Assembly (NCBI GenBank): GCA_016184005.1
Contig: JACPDL010000003.1
Location: 1-64,000 of the forward strand
Length of the DNA stretch: 64,000 nucleotides
Source of the DNA: Candidatus Aenigmatarchaeota archaeon
GTDB taxonomy: Archaea > Aenigmatarchaeota > Aenigmatarchaeia > GW2011-AR5
Reading direction: 5' to 3'
In this document: piece after piece, positions 23,145 through 30,736 of the stretch
Numbering within the stretch: the stretch's first letter is position 1
Layout of the letters: the number at the start of each line of letters is the position of its first letter
Position numbers and translations under genes: made by a program
The notes under the pieces: model-generated
Told to the model about the DNA's origin: nothing
Seen by the model: only the letters and a program-made list of their open reading frames with translations
The model's database searches: none

Positions 23145-23969
23145 TCACTTCACTGGCTTTGAGTTGTGCCAGATAAGGTCGAACATCGGCTCAAGAAAGT
23201 TTGTAACAACGTGATCGCTTTTTGTCCAGAATGCAACATCCTGCGTAGGGTGTATTTTCGTATCGTCTGTCAGGCCGAGGACGAATTCCTGGCCGTCAAC
23301 GACGCACAATCTGCCGAGCAGCCTGTCAATTTTCTCGATATCATTAACGTTCCTTATCTGCGCGTATTTCGAAACTTCTTTTATGGTTTCCCCGTTCTGC
23401 TTCGTCATTGGCGCAGCTATCTGTATTTTCACGCCGCCGTCAGACGCTTTCTTGAGAAGGCTGCCATGATTTTCTGCAAGTTCAGCCAAGCCTGATTCTG
23501 TCGTGACAAATTTAACAGACTTTCTTGCCCTTTTCAGCATGCTCTCGACTTGCTGCAGCATTGCATATCTGCCTTTCAAAGCCCCGGTCAGGTCTTCAGG
23601 CTTCATCGTCTTCATGTTTTCTTTGTGCAACCTTTCCAGCTCTTTTATGGAATCGCTTTTTCCAAGGCGGTCAATTTTCTCGCCTAATTCCTGCGCTTCT
23701 TCAGCTATCTTCTTTTTCGCCCTGTCAAGCGCTTCTCTTGGATGGATCGCCACATATTTGAGCGGCTTTCCCGGCTGTATAACAATAAAACCCCTGCTTG
23801 CCAGGGATTCAAGAACATCATAACACCTGCTTCTGGGTACATTCGATATATCGGATAATTCGCCTGCAGAAGCAGCTCCTCTTGCTAGCAAAGCTGCCCA
23901 TAAGTTCCTCTCGTACTTGTTCAGTCCGACTGTTCTTAACGCGTCTAGCGTCCTTGGGCTTACCACCAT
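23145..23969 (-). CDS. TrmB-family transcription regulator
   Basis: 274 residues. The N-terminal winged HTH (GLNKYERNLWAALLARGAAS, then NVPRSRCYDVLESLASRGFI) is typical of TrmB; a coiled-coil region (130-180) leads to a phospholipase-D-like sensor domain (VKFVTTESGLAELAENHG). TrmB proteins control sugar or envelope genes in archaea. First gene of an operon with a 55-residue ORF; ligand unknown. Confidence 0.85.
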   Translation of the reverse strand: MVVSPRTLDALRTVGLNKYERNLWAALLARGAASAGELSDISNVPRSRCYDVLESLASRGFIVIQPGKPLKYVAIHPREALDRAKKKIAEEAQELGEKIDRLGKSDSIKELERLHKENMKTMKPEDLTGALKGRYAMLQQVESMLKRARKSVKFVTTESGLAELAENHGSLLKKASDGGVKIQIAAPMTKQNGETIKEVSKYAQIRNVNDIEKIDRLLGRLCVVDGQEFVLGLTDDTKIHPTQDVAFWTKSDHVVTNFLEPMFDLIWHNSKPVK

Positions 23970-24059
23970 TTTATGACACCATATAGTTTAAGTTGTCTCT
24001 TTAAGATACTAAATTACAAATAATAATGTTTATAAGCCTTTCCAGACCACTTTTGTGGG

Positions 24060-25226
24060 CTAGAACCAGCCGCCTTTCTTCTTCTCCTTCTCTTCATTGT
24101 ATTTCCTGTCAAGGGTTTCAACGACTTTTTTCACTTCGTCCACTGCACCGCTTGTGTCGCTGACTCCGCAGGAATTTCCAACACCAATAACCAGGACTGC
24201 CTGGCCTTTCTTCGCCCTTCTAATTGCGCGCATCACCGTTTCTCTTGTTTTCGGGAGAGCGTTGTATATGTCTTTTTTCATCGGCAATATCGCTTCTTCG
24301 ATCCCCAGCTTAACAACAATGGTATCAATAGGCATTTTCTTCGGCAGCAGGATATTTTCAATTATTTCTCTCTGGCCTATGCCGCCCATTGCAAAGCCAA
24401 CACCTTCTGCTACGCTGCCTGTTTTTTCTCCTTCCAGCTTACCGGCAGCATCTATCGTGACAACTCTTGCTATTCTCTTCTTTTTCATTATTTTTTCAAT
24501 CGCTTCATCCACGCGACCCAGATGCGGCGCAGGGCCCTTTGCTTTCAGGAAGTAGCATTTCCTGCCCTCGACAACCTTCTCAGAGACAACTACGTCTTCT
24601 GCTATCTCTTTTGGCTTATCCATGAAAGACGCCGCGGCCAATGGACCTATAGAATCGCCTATAGGCCAGCCGCTTGCGAAGGCTTCTGTGCCTTTCAGTT
24701 CGCTTTCAGCCACCTTTTCTATCATAGGCAGCTGCATGTGAATTATCATGGCTATCTGGAGATTCTTGAATTTCTTTGCAATCTCAAGGAAATGGCGCAC
24801 AACCTTGGATATTTGCCTCAAGCCTATTGCTGCGCGCAATGCGTAATTGAGCTCCTGCTTTTCCTTCTCAGAAATATCACCGGCTATCTCGTCTGTAAAC
24901 TCCTCAAATCTGTTTTCCATGCTTCTTATTGTCTGGTCTATCTTCTTCACAAGCCCGAAGGGATCAATAGAAGAAGGTTCAACGACAACAAGATCCGTGA
25001 ACTCGTCGATCCTGTTCTTCAATTCCTTCGACGGCGCCTTGCCTGACTTCTTCGCGGCAAGCGAGTTGGCCTTTCTTGACATCTCCTCCATCTTTATTGC
25101 CGACTGCTCTATCCGGTAAATAAGCTGCGAGAGCATAAGGCGCGGATAAACAAAGATGAATATGAAAAATATGATAAAGAACACTATCTGCCCCAGTACA
25201 TCAGTTGCTTGCAGGAAAAGAACCAT
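24060..25226 (-). CDS. DUF1512 family membrane-anchored protein
   Basis: 388 residues from ATG at 25226, preceded at the right distance by TTTATAAAG (25260-25267). One N-terminal membrane helix (VLGQIVFFIIFFIFIFVYPR), a coiled coil, then a conserved C-terminal domain (GFAMGGIGQREIIENILLPK; QAVLVIGVGNSCGVSD). This is the archaea-specific DUF1512 protein of unknown function. The longer frame to 25298 would place the promoter inside the gene. Confidence 0.8.
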   Translation of the reverse strand: MVLFLQATDVLGQIVFFIIFFIFIFVYPRLMLSQLIYRIEQSAIKMEEMSRKANSLAAKKSGKAPSKELKNRIDEFTDLVVVEPSSIDPFGLVKKIDQTIRSMENRFEEFTDEIAGDISEKEKQELNYALRAAIGLRQISKVVRHFLEIAKKFKNLQIAMIIHMQLPMIEKVAESELKGTEAFASGWPIGDSIGPLAAASFMDKPKEIAEDVVVSEKVVEGRKCYFLKAKGPAPHLGRVDEAIEKIMKKKRIARVVTIDAAGKLEGEKTGSVAEGVGFAMGGIGQREIIENILLPKKMPIDTIVVKLGIEEAILPMKKDIYNALPKTRETVMRAIRRAKKGQAVLVIGVGNSCGVSDTSGAVDEVKKVVETLDRKYNEEKEKKKGGWF

Positions 25227-25258
25227 GGAAAACACTTTTACTATAAAGATTAGAAAAA

Positions 25259-25268
25259 CTTTATAAAG
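25259..25268 (-). promoter_or_regulatory. TATA box of the DUF1512 gene
   Basis: CTTTATAAAG, 33-42 bases upstream of ATG 25226 on the minus strand; supports the shorter start. Confidence 0.45.
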
Positions 25269-25330
25269 GCAATCACAAGTACTTTCCCCGTAATGCACGC
25301 TTAAATAAAAAGTCAGGTCAATTAAATATC

Positions 25331-25942
25331 ATGCGAGGATTACTAAATTGGAAAATTTCAGCCACGGTCCTGATAACATTTGGCATGCTTCTTTTCATAC
25401 TTGGCCAGCAGCCGTCAGTCGGCTCGTTTTTCGCAAAGCTTGGAGAGAAAGTCCCTCTCAGATGGGGCGAAGAAAGCAGGAATGTCAGCTTCTATCTCTC
25501 GCTGGACAAGAAAATAGACTTGTCTGTTTCTGCGAAACGGGTGAATATAACTTTAGAGTCGCAGGGATTCGAAGGTGCCATAAGCGACACCAGTTTCAGG
25601 GCAACAAGGCTTGTTATCACCGACTTTTCAGGGAAGTTTGTATTGAATGATTCCGTTGTTATTGATGGAAACTTCCAGAATTCACAGATTGACGGCGTGA
25701 ATTTCGTGAATAAGAAGATTCAGGGAAACGGCTCTTTTTCATCCTTGATTATAGACGGTCTTGAAATCGAAAAGCTGGAATTGCGGTCATCTGGAAGAAT
25801 AACCGTAGGGAAGACAGAAACCAGATTCGAGAATGAAAGCGTTATTATCGAGAAGCCGGCAGGAAAAGTCATCATTAACAATACAACTGAGATAGAAGGC
25901 GTTGCAAAGAAGATACTGGTCGGCGGGATATCGACCGGCTGA
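25331..25942 (+). CDS. Hypothetical exported/anchored beta-repeat protein
   Basis: 203 residues. An N-terminal hydrophobic helix (SATVLITFGMLLFILGQ) is followed by a low-Cys, strand-rich region with periodic Ile/Val/Phe every other residue (VVIDGNFQNSQIDGVNFVNK), consistent with a right-handed beta helix outside the membrane. No family recognised. Divergent from the DUF1512 gene. Confidence 0.6.
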   Translation: MRGLLNWKISATVLITFGMLLFILGQQPSVGSFFAKLGEKVPLRWGEESRNVSFYLSLDKKIDLSVSAKRVNITLESQGFEGAISDTSFRATRLVITDFSGKFVLNDSVVIDGNFQNSQIDGVNFVNKKIQGNGSFSSLIIDGLEIEKLELRSSGRITVGKTETRFENESVIIEKPAGKVIINNTTEIEGVAKKILVGGISTG

Positions 25943-25947
25943 AAATT

Positions 25948-26469
25948 TTACTTGCTATCGCGACTGATTATATTGCTGTTGCCTCTTTCCTCTTCCTCGT
26001 CGTCCTTGAGTTCCACATAATCGTCGTCTTTCTTTGTTTTCTGCTTCCTCTTTTCCTGATCCTTGATGATCTTTTTCAACTTATCTTCGTCCTCTCTTTC
26101 TTTTATGATCTTGTCTATCTTCACATCACGTTTTTTCGCTCCTGCAGACTTCAACCTTCTTGTTATGGGGGAAGCAGCTTTTTCTGCAATGCCCAGAGTG
26201 ACATAAACAGACTTTGAGAACAGATATAAAAAATATGCTCCTAGCCCGACAGTCATGTAAAAGATTATTGAAGTGCCATCAATCGACAGCGGAAGGCCGA
26301 ATACGGCATTCATTAGTATGGGGAATAAAACAGCTGCAAAAGCAATAAGCAGGGAGTTGAAAACGATTTTCTTCAGTTTCTTTACCGACAGCACGAAAAG
26401 TATGAAGATAATTCCAAGAAAAATATGGGTTATAGATATTGACCCTATATCCAGGGGGATAATGCTCAC
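25948..26469 (-). CDS. Hypothetical membrane protein with charged tail
   Basis: 173 residues: three or four membrane helices in the first 105 residues, then a Lys/Asp/Glu tail (RDVKIDKIIKEREDEDKLKK; DDDYVELKDDEEEERG). Lies 6 bases after the stop of the PHP-phosphoesterase gene upstream on the same strand, so co-transcribed. Function not recognised. Confidence 0.55.
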   Translation of the reverse strand: MSIIPLDIGSISITHIFLGIIFILFVLSVKKLKKIVFNSLLIAFAAVLFPILMNAVFGLPLSIDGTSIIFYMTVGLGAYFLYLFSKSVYVTLGIAEKAASPITRRLKSAGAKKRDVKIDKIIKEREDEDKLKKIIKDQEKRKQKTKKDDDYVELKDDEEEERGNSNIISRDSK

Positions 26470-26475
26470 TTCCTA

Positions 26476-27315
26476 TTATTCAAAAATATTGTTGCTTCTT
26501 ATTGCACTGTAGCTTACTGCAGTAGCCAAAGAAATGTATGTTATAAGCTTGAATATGTTTTCAACACTGCCTGAATTGTGGTTAACAAGGGACAGGAGTT
26601 TCTTGCTTACTGGCTTCTTTGGCCAGCTGTAATTATTTTCTATATAATCAACGATCTGGTCGTAAGAAGCCTTTAGCCGCAACAAGCTCCATTCACGTAT
26701 CACGCTTATCGGTATATATTTGGATGTCGCAATGCCGGCTTTTCCTTTCTTTATCGCATTCATTATGCCATCAACATCATCTGCATCTATCTGGTTCAGG
26801 CCGCAACCCATCATTTCAAGCATGTGCGCGTCGCTGCCAGCCACTCCAGGGATTTCATTCTTCTGGGCAAATTTCCTTCCTTTTATGTTCGCTATCCTGT
26901 CGAGATTAAGGCAGTTGAATATTTCCATTGCATCGCAGAAGCGCGCGCCTTCCTTAATGCCGTCATCGTTTATGTCAAAGGGATGGGCTGCAATTGCAAT
27001 TGCTCCCTGTGAATGTATCTGGTCAATCGTCTCCCGCACATCCATATGAGGCTTTATCCATTCGCTGATGCCGATAGCGAGCACGTGGCCTTCACTTGTA
27101 TCAATTTCCTCAGAAGGTATGTGAAGAACCCCGTATTTCTTTGCTGATGCACCAGCAACTTTATGCGCCTTGAAAACGTCGTGGTCTGTTATAGCTACTG
27201 CCCCTACTCCAAGACGTTTTGCGTGTTTCATTATCTCGGCAGGAGAGTTTATCCCCTCTACCCTTACCTTTATCCTCTGGGAATAGTTCGAATGGCAATG
27301 AAGCTCAACAAGCAT
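26476..27315 (-). CDS. PHP-domain phosphoesterase
   Basis: 279 residues from MLVELHCHS. ELHCHSNYS, AITDHDVF, IPSEEIDTSEGHVLAIG and AHPFD, plus GSDAH, form the metal-binding motifs of the PHP family (polymerase and histidinol phosphatase). Likely hydrolyses a phosphate ester, for example a nucleotide derivative. The last 60 residues contain a hydrophobic stretch (IFKLITYISLATAVSYS) that may anchor it to the membrane. Confidence 0.82.
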   Translation of the reverse strand: MLVELHCHSNYSQRIKVRVEGINSPAEIMKHAKRLGVGAVAITDHDVFKAHKVAGASAKKYGVLHIPSEEIDTSEGHVLAIGISEWIKPHMDVRETIDQIHSQGAIAIAAHPFDINDDGIKEGARFCDAMEIFNCLNLDRIANIKGRKFAQKNEIPGVAGSDAHMLEMMGCGLNQIDADDVDGIMNAIKKGKAGIATSKYIPISVIREWSLLRLKASYDQIVDYIENNYSWPKKPVSKKLLSLVNHNSGSVENIFKLITYISLATAVSYSAIRSNNIFE

Positions 27316-27402
27316 TTTTACCAAGTTAACTTATGTTTCCCTGTTTTAATAGATAGTATGCGCCATCAACAGACATCATTTAAATGAAAGGATAATAATT
27401 AT

Positions 27403-27581
27403 CCTCAGAGACATTGAAAACTGCTGTCTTTTCTGCAAAGGACTTTTAAGAAGTCCTTTGCAGAAATCCAGGAGAGCTTCGCTCTCCATGAATTAGACAG
27501 CAGATGAAACACAATGTCTCTGGGATCACATCTTCTCACAAACCACCGACTTTAGTCGGTGGTATATTAAGAAGATATGAT
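27403..27581 (+). mobile_element. IS200/IS605-like element, copy B, carrying a hairpin module insert
   Basis: Follows TTAT and is identical to copy A over its whole length, except that 63 bases (27431-27493) are inserted in the loop of the CTGCTGTCT/AGACAGCAG hairpin. The insert consists of TTCTGCAAAGGACTT-ttaag-AAGTCCTTTGCAGAA and GGAGAGC-ttc-GCTCTCC joined by ATCCA. Intergenic, between the PHP gene and the Fic gene; this 300-base gap holds nothing else. Confidence 0.8.
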
Positions 27582-27650
27582 CATGGCACAAGCACAGTTA
27601 TGACCACACATAAACAGTCAGAAATTTTGCGTACGCCAGTAAAGATTGGC

Positions 27651-28613
27651 CTACATTGCCGTATCTTCGGTTTCTTCAAGATATTTGATTATAAGACTTA
27701 CCATAGGTTTTATATCGCCCTTATTTCCTTCTTCCAGCGCCTCATAGTACTTGCTTCTTTCCCTATATTTGATATTAACCATAGGCAGGCCGTTTTTTCT
27801 TAGTATGAAGTTAAGCAATAGCCTGCCGACGCGTCCGTTGCCGTCGCGGAATGGGTGTACAGACTCAAAGATGTGATGAAAGTAGGCAGCCACGACAACA
27901 GGATGGTATTTCTTCTTGTTTGACCTGTACCAGAGCATCATATGCTTGAATTGCTTTTCTACTTCTTCGGGCTTCGGCGGCATGAAACCAGCGCCTCTTA
28001 CATAGACCTGCACATCCCTGAACCTGCCGGCATATTTCCAGAGTATGTTGTGCATGAGCAATTTGTGCAGCTTTAGGACAAAATTTTTGTTTATATCACC
28101 TTTGTGAATCAGCATACAGTCAAAAGCGTCCTTATGGTTCTGAACCTCATTTATCTCGCGTACACTTCTTCCTTCCGGAACGATCTTGTCGAATAGTATC
28201 AGAGCTGTTTCCTGCAGCGTTACTGTAGACCCTTCTATAGCGTTTGTGTCATAGGTAAATTCAGTAACAAAACTCTCATAGTAATTTCTATATACGTCTT
28301 TGCTGAGTTTAGACTTGTTTTTTTGATAAAATTTCTTGATTCCGCTTATTTTCTTCTGATGATCTGCAGAAATCAGATTAAAAAGCGGATCTGATGATTT
28401 CCTCGATTTATCAGCTTTTTTCACCAATTCAGATTTTTTGTATCTAATAAGACGTTTCAGATCTCTACTATTTAGGTCTTTCCCAATGTAAATCCGAATC
28501 TTTTCCCACCCGCCACGCGATCTGACGTTCTTCGAACGTCCATTTCTCCTGCGTATATTCTCAACTATGTAAAAATAAGTGCCGCTTTTCTTTTTCTGCC
28601 TCTCCACATACAT
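27651..28613 (-). CDS. Fic-domain AMP-transferase (class II type)
   Basis: 320 residues. HPFRDGNGRVGRLL near 245-258 is the full catalytic Fic motif. TNAIEGS around 138 matches the (S/T)xxxE(G/N) inhibitory helix, here N-terminal to the core (class II arrangement). N-terminal about 80 residues contain a basic region (RRRNGRSKNVRSRGG) that could contact nucleic acid. Fic proteins AMPylate partner proteins. The promoter lies within a 12-bp inverted repeat (28620-28666). Confidence 0.85.
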   Translation of the reverse strand: MYVERQKKKSGTYFYIVENIRRRNGRSKNVRSRGGWEKIRIYIGKDLNSRDLKRLIRYKKSELVKKADKSRKSSDPLFNLISADHQKKISGIKKFYQKNKSKLSKDVYRNYYESFVTEFTYDTNAIEGSTVTLQETALILFDKIVPEGRSVREINEVQNHKDAFDCMLIHKGDINKNFVLKLHKLLMHNILWKYAGRFRDVQVYVRGAGFMPPKPEEVEKQFKHMMLWYRSNKKKYHPVVVAAYFHHIFESVHPFRDGNGRVGRLLLNFILRKNGLPMVNIKYRERSKYYEALEEGNKGDIKPMVSLIIKYLEETEDTAM

Positions 28614-28619
28614 GCTGTC

Positions 28620-28666
28620 TTTATGGGCACATATAAATAAAAAGCTTATTCAGGTGTGCCCATAAA
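28620..28666 (-). promoter_or_regulatory. Fic promoter with 12-bp operator-like inverted repeat
   Basis: TTTATGGGCACA (28620-28631) and TGTGCCCATAAA (28655-28666) are perfect inverted repeats. Between them, on the minus strand, is TTTATAT at 20-27 bases upstream of the Fic ATG. A regulator bound to both arms would occlude the TATA box. Which protein binds is unknown; autoregulation by Fic's basic N-terminus is possible. Confidence 0.5.
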
Positions 28667-28772
28667 TAAAACCGCTGCTATTGCTGGATTGCACAGATGG
28701 TGAACTTAACCATTCGCCCCAGTCAACAGTCAGTGGTTTTTCACATAAGCTAAACGAAAGGGGCGCTGAGAT

Positions 28773-29582
28773 TCACTTTGTGAACAGCTCGACGATATCC
28801 CTTTCATGCAGCCTGTATCTGAGGCCGGCTTTTATTTCCCTTGTCCTGTCGCTTTGCTTTCGCAATATTCGTGCAAAGCGGAAGTTCTTGAGAAAATCCT
28901 TGTGTATGCGCGCCGCGAAATCCCGCACAGTCGAGTTTTTCTTGAGTGCCATGGGGAAGATCTTTCCTGTTTCACGTTTTTTCGTGTAGACAAGCATGAG
29001 TTCCAGCGATTCCCATATCTTTTCCTTGACCTGCTCTATGCGTTCAAGCCTGGGGTTTATAAAAATATACTTCGTGCGCAGGAAATTCCTGTCCATCAGC
29101 TCTTCCAGTTTTTTAATATCCTCGCCTTTTGATACAAGCACCACCAGGTCACAGCTTCTTGCAATGCTCAGGTGCTCCGGCTCGAATGTTGACGGTATTT
29201 CTACTATCTGTATCTTTACGCCTTCGTAGTCCATCATGCCGACTTCGGGCTTTGTTGTTGTAAACGGCGTTTCTGATATCTTTGGCCTGGCATGCGTGAG
29301 CTTTGAAAGCAGCCAGGATTTGCCGGATTTAGTGTACCCTATCAGGCAGACTTGCGCCTCGCCTTCCTTGGCTATGCTGGTTTTTGTCCCGCCCCTCTTT
29401 TTCGTCTCTTTTTTCAGCTTTGCAAGCTTTGAGCGAAGCTGCGCGTGTGCATTCTCGCTGCCGTGATGCCTTGGCAGAAGCCTTATCATTTCCTCAAGGG
29501 CAGCTATCTTCTCTTCCTTGCTTTTTGCGGATCGGAAGCGGTCTTCGGCCTTGAAGTATTCAACAGGCGCATTCACGGGCAT
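28773..29582 (-). CDS. Degenerate OBG/DRG-type GTPase with TGS domain
   Basis: 269 residues. N-terminal helical domain, then G1 GYTKSGKS near 81-88, PFTTTKPEVGMMDYEGVKIQ (switch-like) and a C-terminal TGS domain (FARILRKQSDRTREIKAGLR; LHERDIVELF). DRG/Rbg GTPases act on ribosomes. DxxG is replaced by EIPS, and the NKxD specificity motif is not found (FINPRLER at that place), so nucleotide binding or hydrolysis may be altered. Confidence 0.75.
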   Translation of the reverse strand: MPVNAPVEYFKAEDRFRSAKSKEEKIAALEEMIRLLPRHHGSENAHAQLRSKLAKLKKETKKRGGTKTSIAKEGEAQVCLIGYTKSGKSWLLSKLTHARPKISETPFTTTKPEVGMMDYEGVKIQIVEIPSTFEPEHLSIARSCDLVVLVSKGEDIKKLEELMDRNFLRTKYIFINPRLERIEQVKEKIWESLELMLVYTKKRETGKIFPMALKKNSTVRDFAARIHKDFLKNFRFARILRKQSDRTREIKAGLRYRLHERDIVELFTK

Positions 29583-29700
29583 TATTATTTCTAATATTTG
29601 CTTCCGTATAAAAACATTCCAGTGCCAGAAAACCCCGTCCTACCGAAACATTCTTAAACCTATTCGTTACTAAATAATAGTTACAGAGTAGGAGACTGTT

Positions 29701-30129
29701 ATGCCGAAAAAAGTTGTTATAGTGGACGATGAGCCTGAAATAGCAGATATGTTGAGAGAAGTTGCAGAATCAGAAGGCTTTGAAGCTTATACAGCCGCCA
29801 ACGGCCAGGAAGGCCTTGCCGCTGTAGAAAGATACGACCCGGACGGCGTTTTCACTGACTTCAACATGCCAGTACTTGACGGCCTTGGGATGGCAAAGAA
29901 ATTAAGAGAGTTGGGTTATCGCAAACCCGTTTTCATGGCGACGAGCGATGTTCAGAAAGATTCCAGAGGAAATTGGTATTTGTCTGGTGGCATGCGAGAT
30001 AAATTGAAACAGTATGAAATTAGCGAAGTAGAGATTTTTAATTATATCAGCCGTTGTTTGTCAAAACCTTTAGATCTTCAGGAAATCCGCGCTGCTTTAG
30101 CTTCTATCCCCGCAACCCCAGAACAATAA
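29701..30129 (+). CDS. Stand-alone response-regulator receiver
   Basis: 142 residues. VVIVDDEPEIADML supplies the acidic pair (D9, D10), VFTDFNMP the phospho-accepting Asp, ATSD the Thr/Ser position and LSKPLD the conserved Lys. No output domain, so CheY-like. GTAGGAGACT just before the ATG is a plausible ribosome-binding site. No histidine kinase or chemotaxis gene is present in the window. The 3' end overlaps the methyltransferase gene on the other strand by 26 bases. Confidence 0.85.
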   Translation: MPKKVVIVDDEPEIADMLREVAESEGFEAYTAANGQEGLAAVERYDPDGVFTDFNMPVLDGLGMAKKLRELGYRKPVFMATSDVQKDSRGNWYLSGGMRDKLKQYEISEVEIFNYISRCLSKPLDLQEIRAALASIPATPEQ

Positions 30130-30682
30130 GCTCTTCCCAGTCTATCTTCTCTCTAGCAAGAACTTCTGGTGTGAAGCCGCAGCTTTCGGCGAACTCAATA
30201 ACTTCTTTCTCGCCTGTTAGCGATGAGATCAAAAGAAGAATTTTTCCGTTTTCAGTCAGTCGGCCTTTTGCGCCTTCCAGAAATCTCCCTATAACAGCCC
30301 TGCCCGTCTTGCCGCCGTCATAGCTTTCGTGTGTGTATTCATCATCGACAGGCAGATAGGGCGGATTGAAGACGATTAAGTCAAATGTGCCAGTTATTTT
30401 CTCGAAGAGATCCGAGAAGAAAAATTCTATATCCGCTTTGTTGTGGCGCGCATTTTCCATTGCTACAGCAACCGCATGCTCGCTTATATCCGTTGCACTA
30501 ACCTTTGCGCCTTCCTTTGCCATCAGGATAGAAAGGAAACCAGAGCCGCAGCCTATTTCAAGGCACTTCTTGCCCTTACGCTCCAATCTTTCCAGCGATT
30601 TTGCAAGAAGCAGCGAGTCTTCTCTGGGGTAGTATATATTTTCCGGCACTTCAAGCCCCATATCGCCGTAATAAAACATCAT
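30104..30682 (-). CDS. HemK2/PrmC-type protein methyltransferase
   Basis: 192 residues. YYPREDSLLL (N-terminal signature), CLEIGCGSGFLS (SAM loop I), ATDISEHAV, and FNPPYLP, the (N/D)PPY catalytic motif of N5-glutamine methyltransferases. Archaeal homologues modify release factor aRF1 on the GGQ Gln. Convergent with the response regulator. Confidence 0.85.
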   Translation of the reverse strand: MMFYYGDMGLEVPENIYYPREDSLLLAKSLERLERKGKKCLEIGCGSGFLSILMAKEGAKVSATDISEHAVAVAMENARHNKADIEFFFSDLFEKITGTFDLIVFNPPYLPVDDEYTHESYDGGKTGRAVIGRFLEGAKGRLTENGKILLLISSLTGEKEVIEFAESCGFTPEVLAREKIDWEELIVLGLRG

Positions 30683-30736
30683 TATGCTGCTTGAGATTCA
30701 AACCTTTAAGAAATAACACGGTAATGATTATAATCA

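Noticed and set aside
14121-27581. Autonomous IS200/IS605 element with TnpA or TnpB
   Set aside because: None of the three copies contains an ORF with HUH or RuvC motifs, so they are non-autonomous here.
28681-28989. 102-residue plus-strand ORF
   Set aside because: Antisense to the TGS-GTPase gene, which has clear domain motifs.
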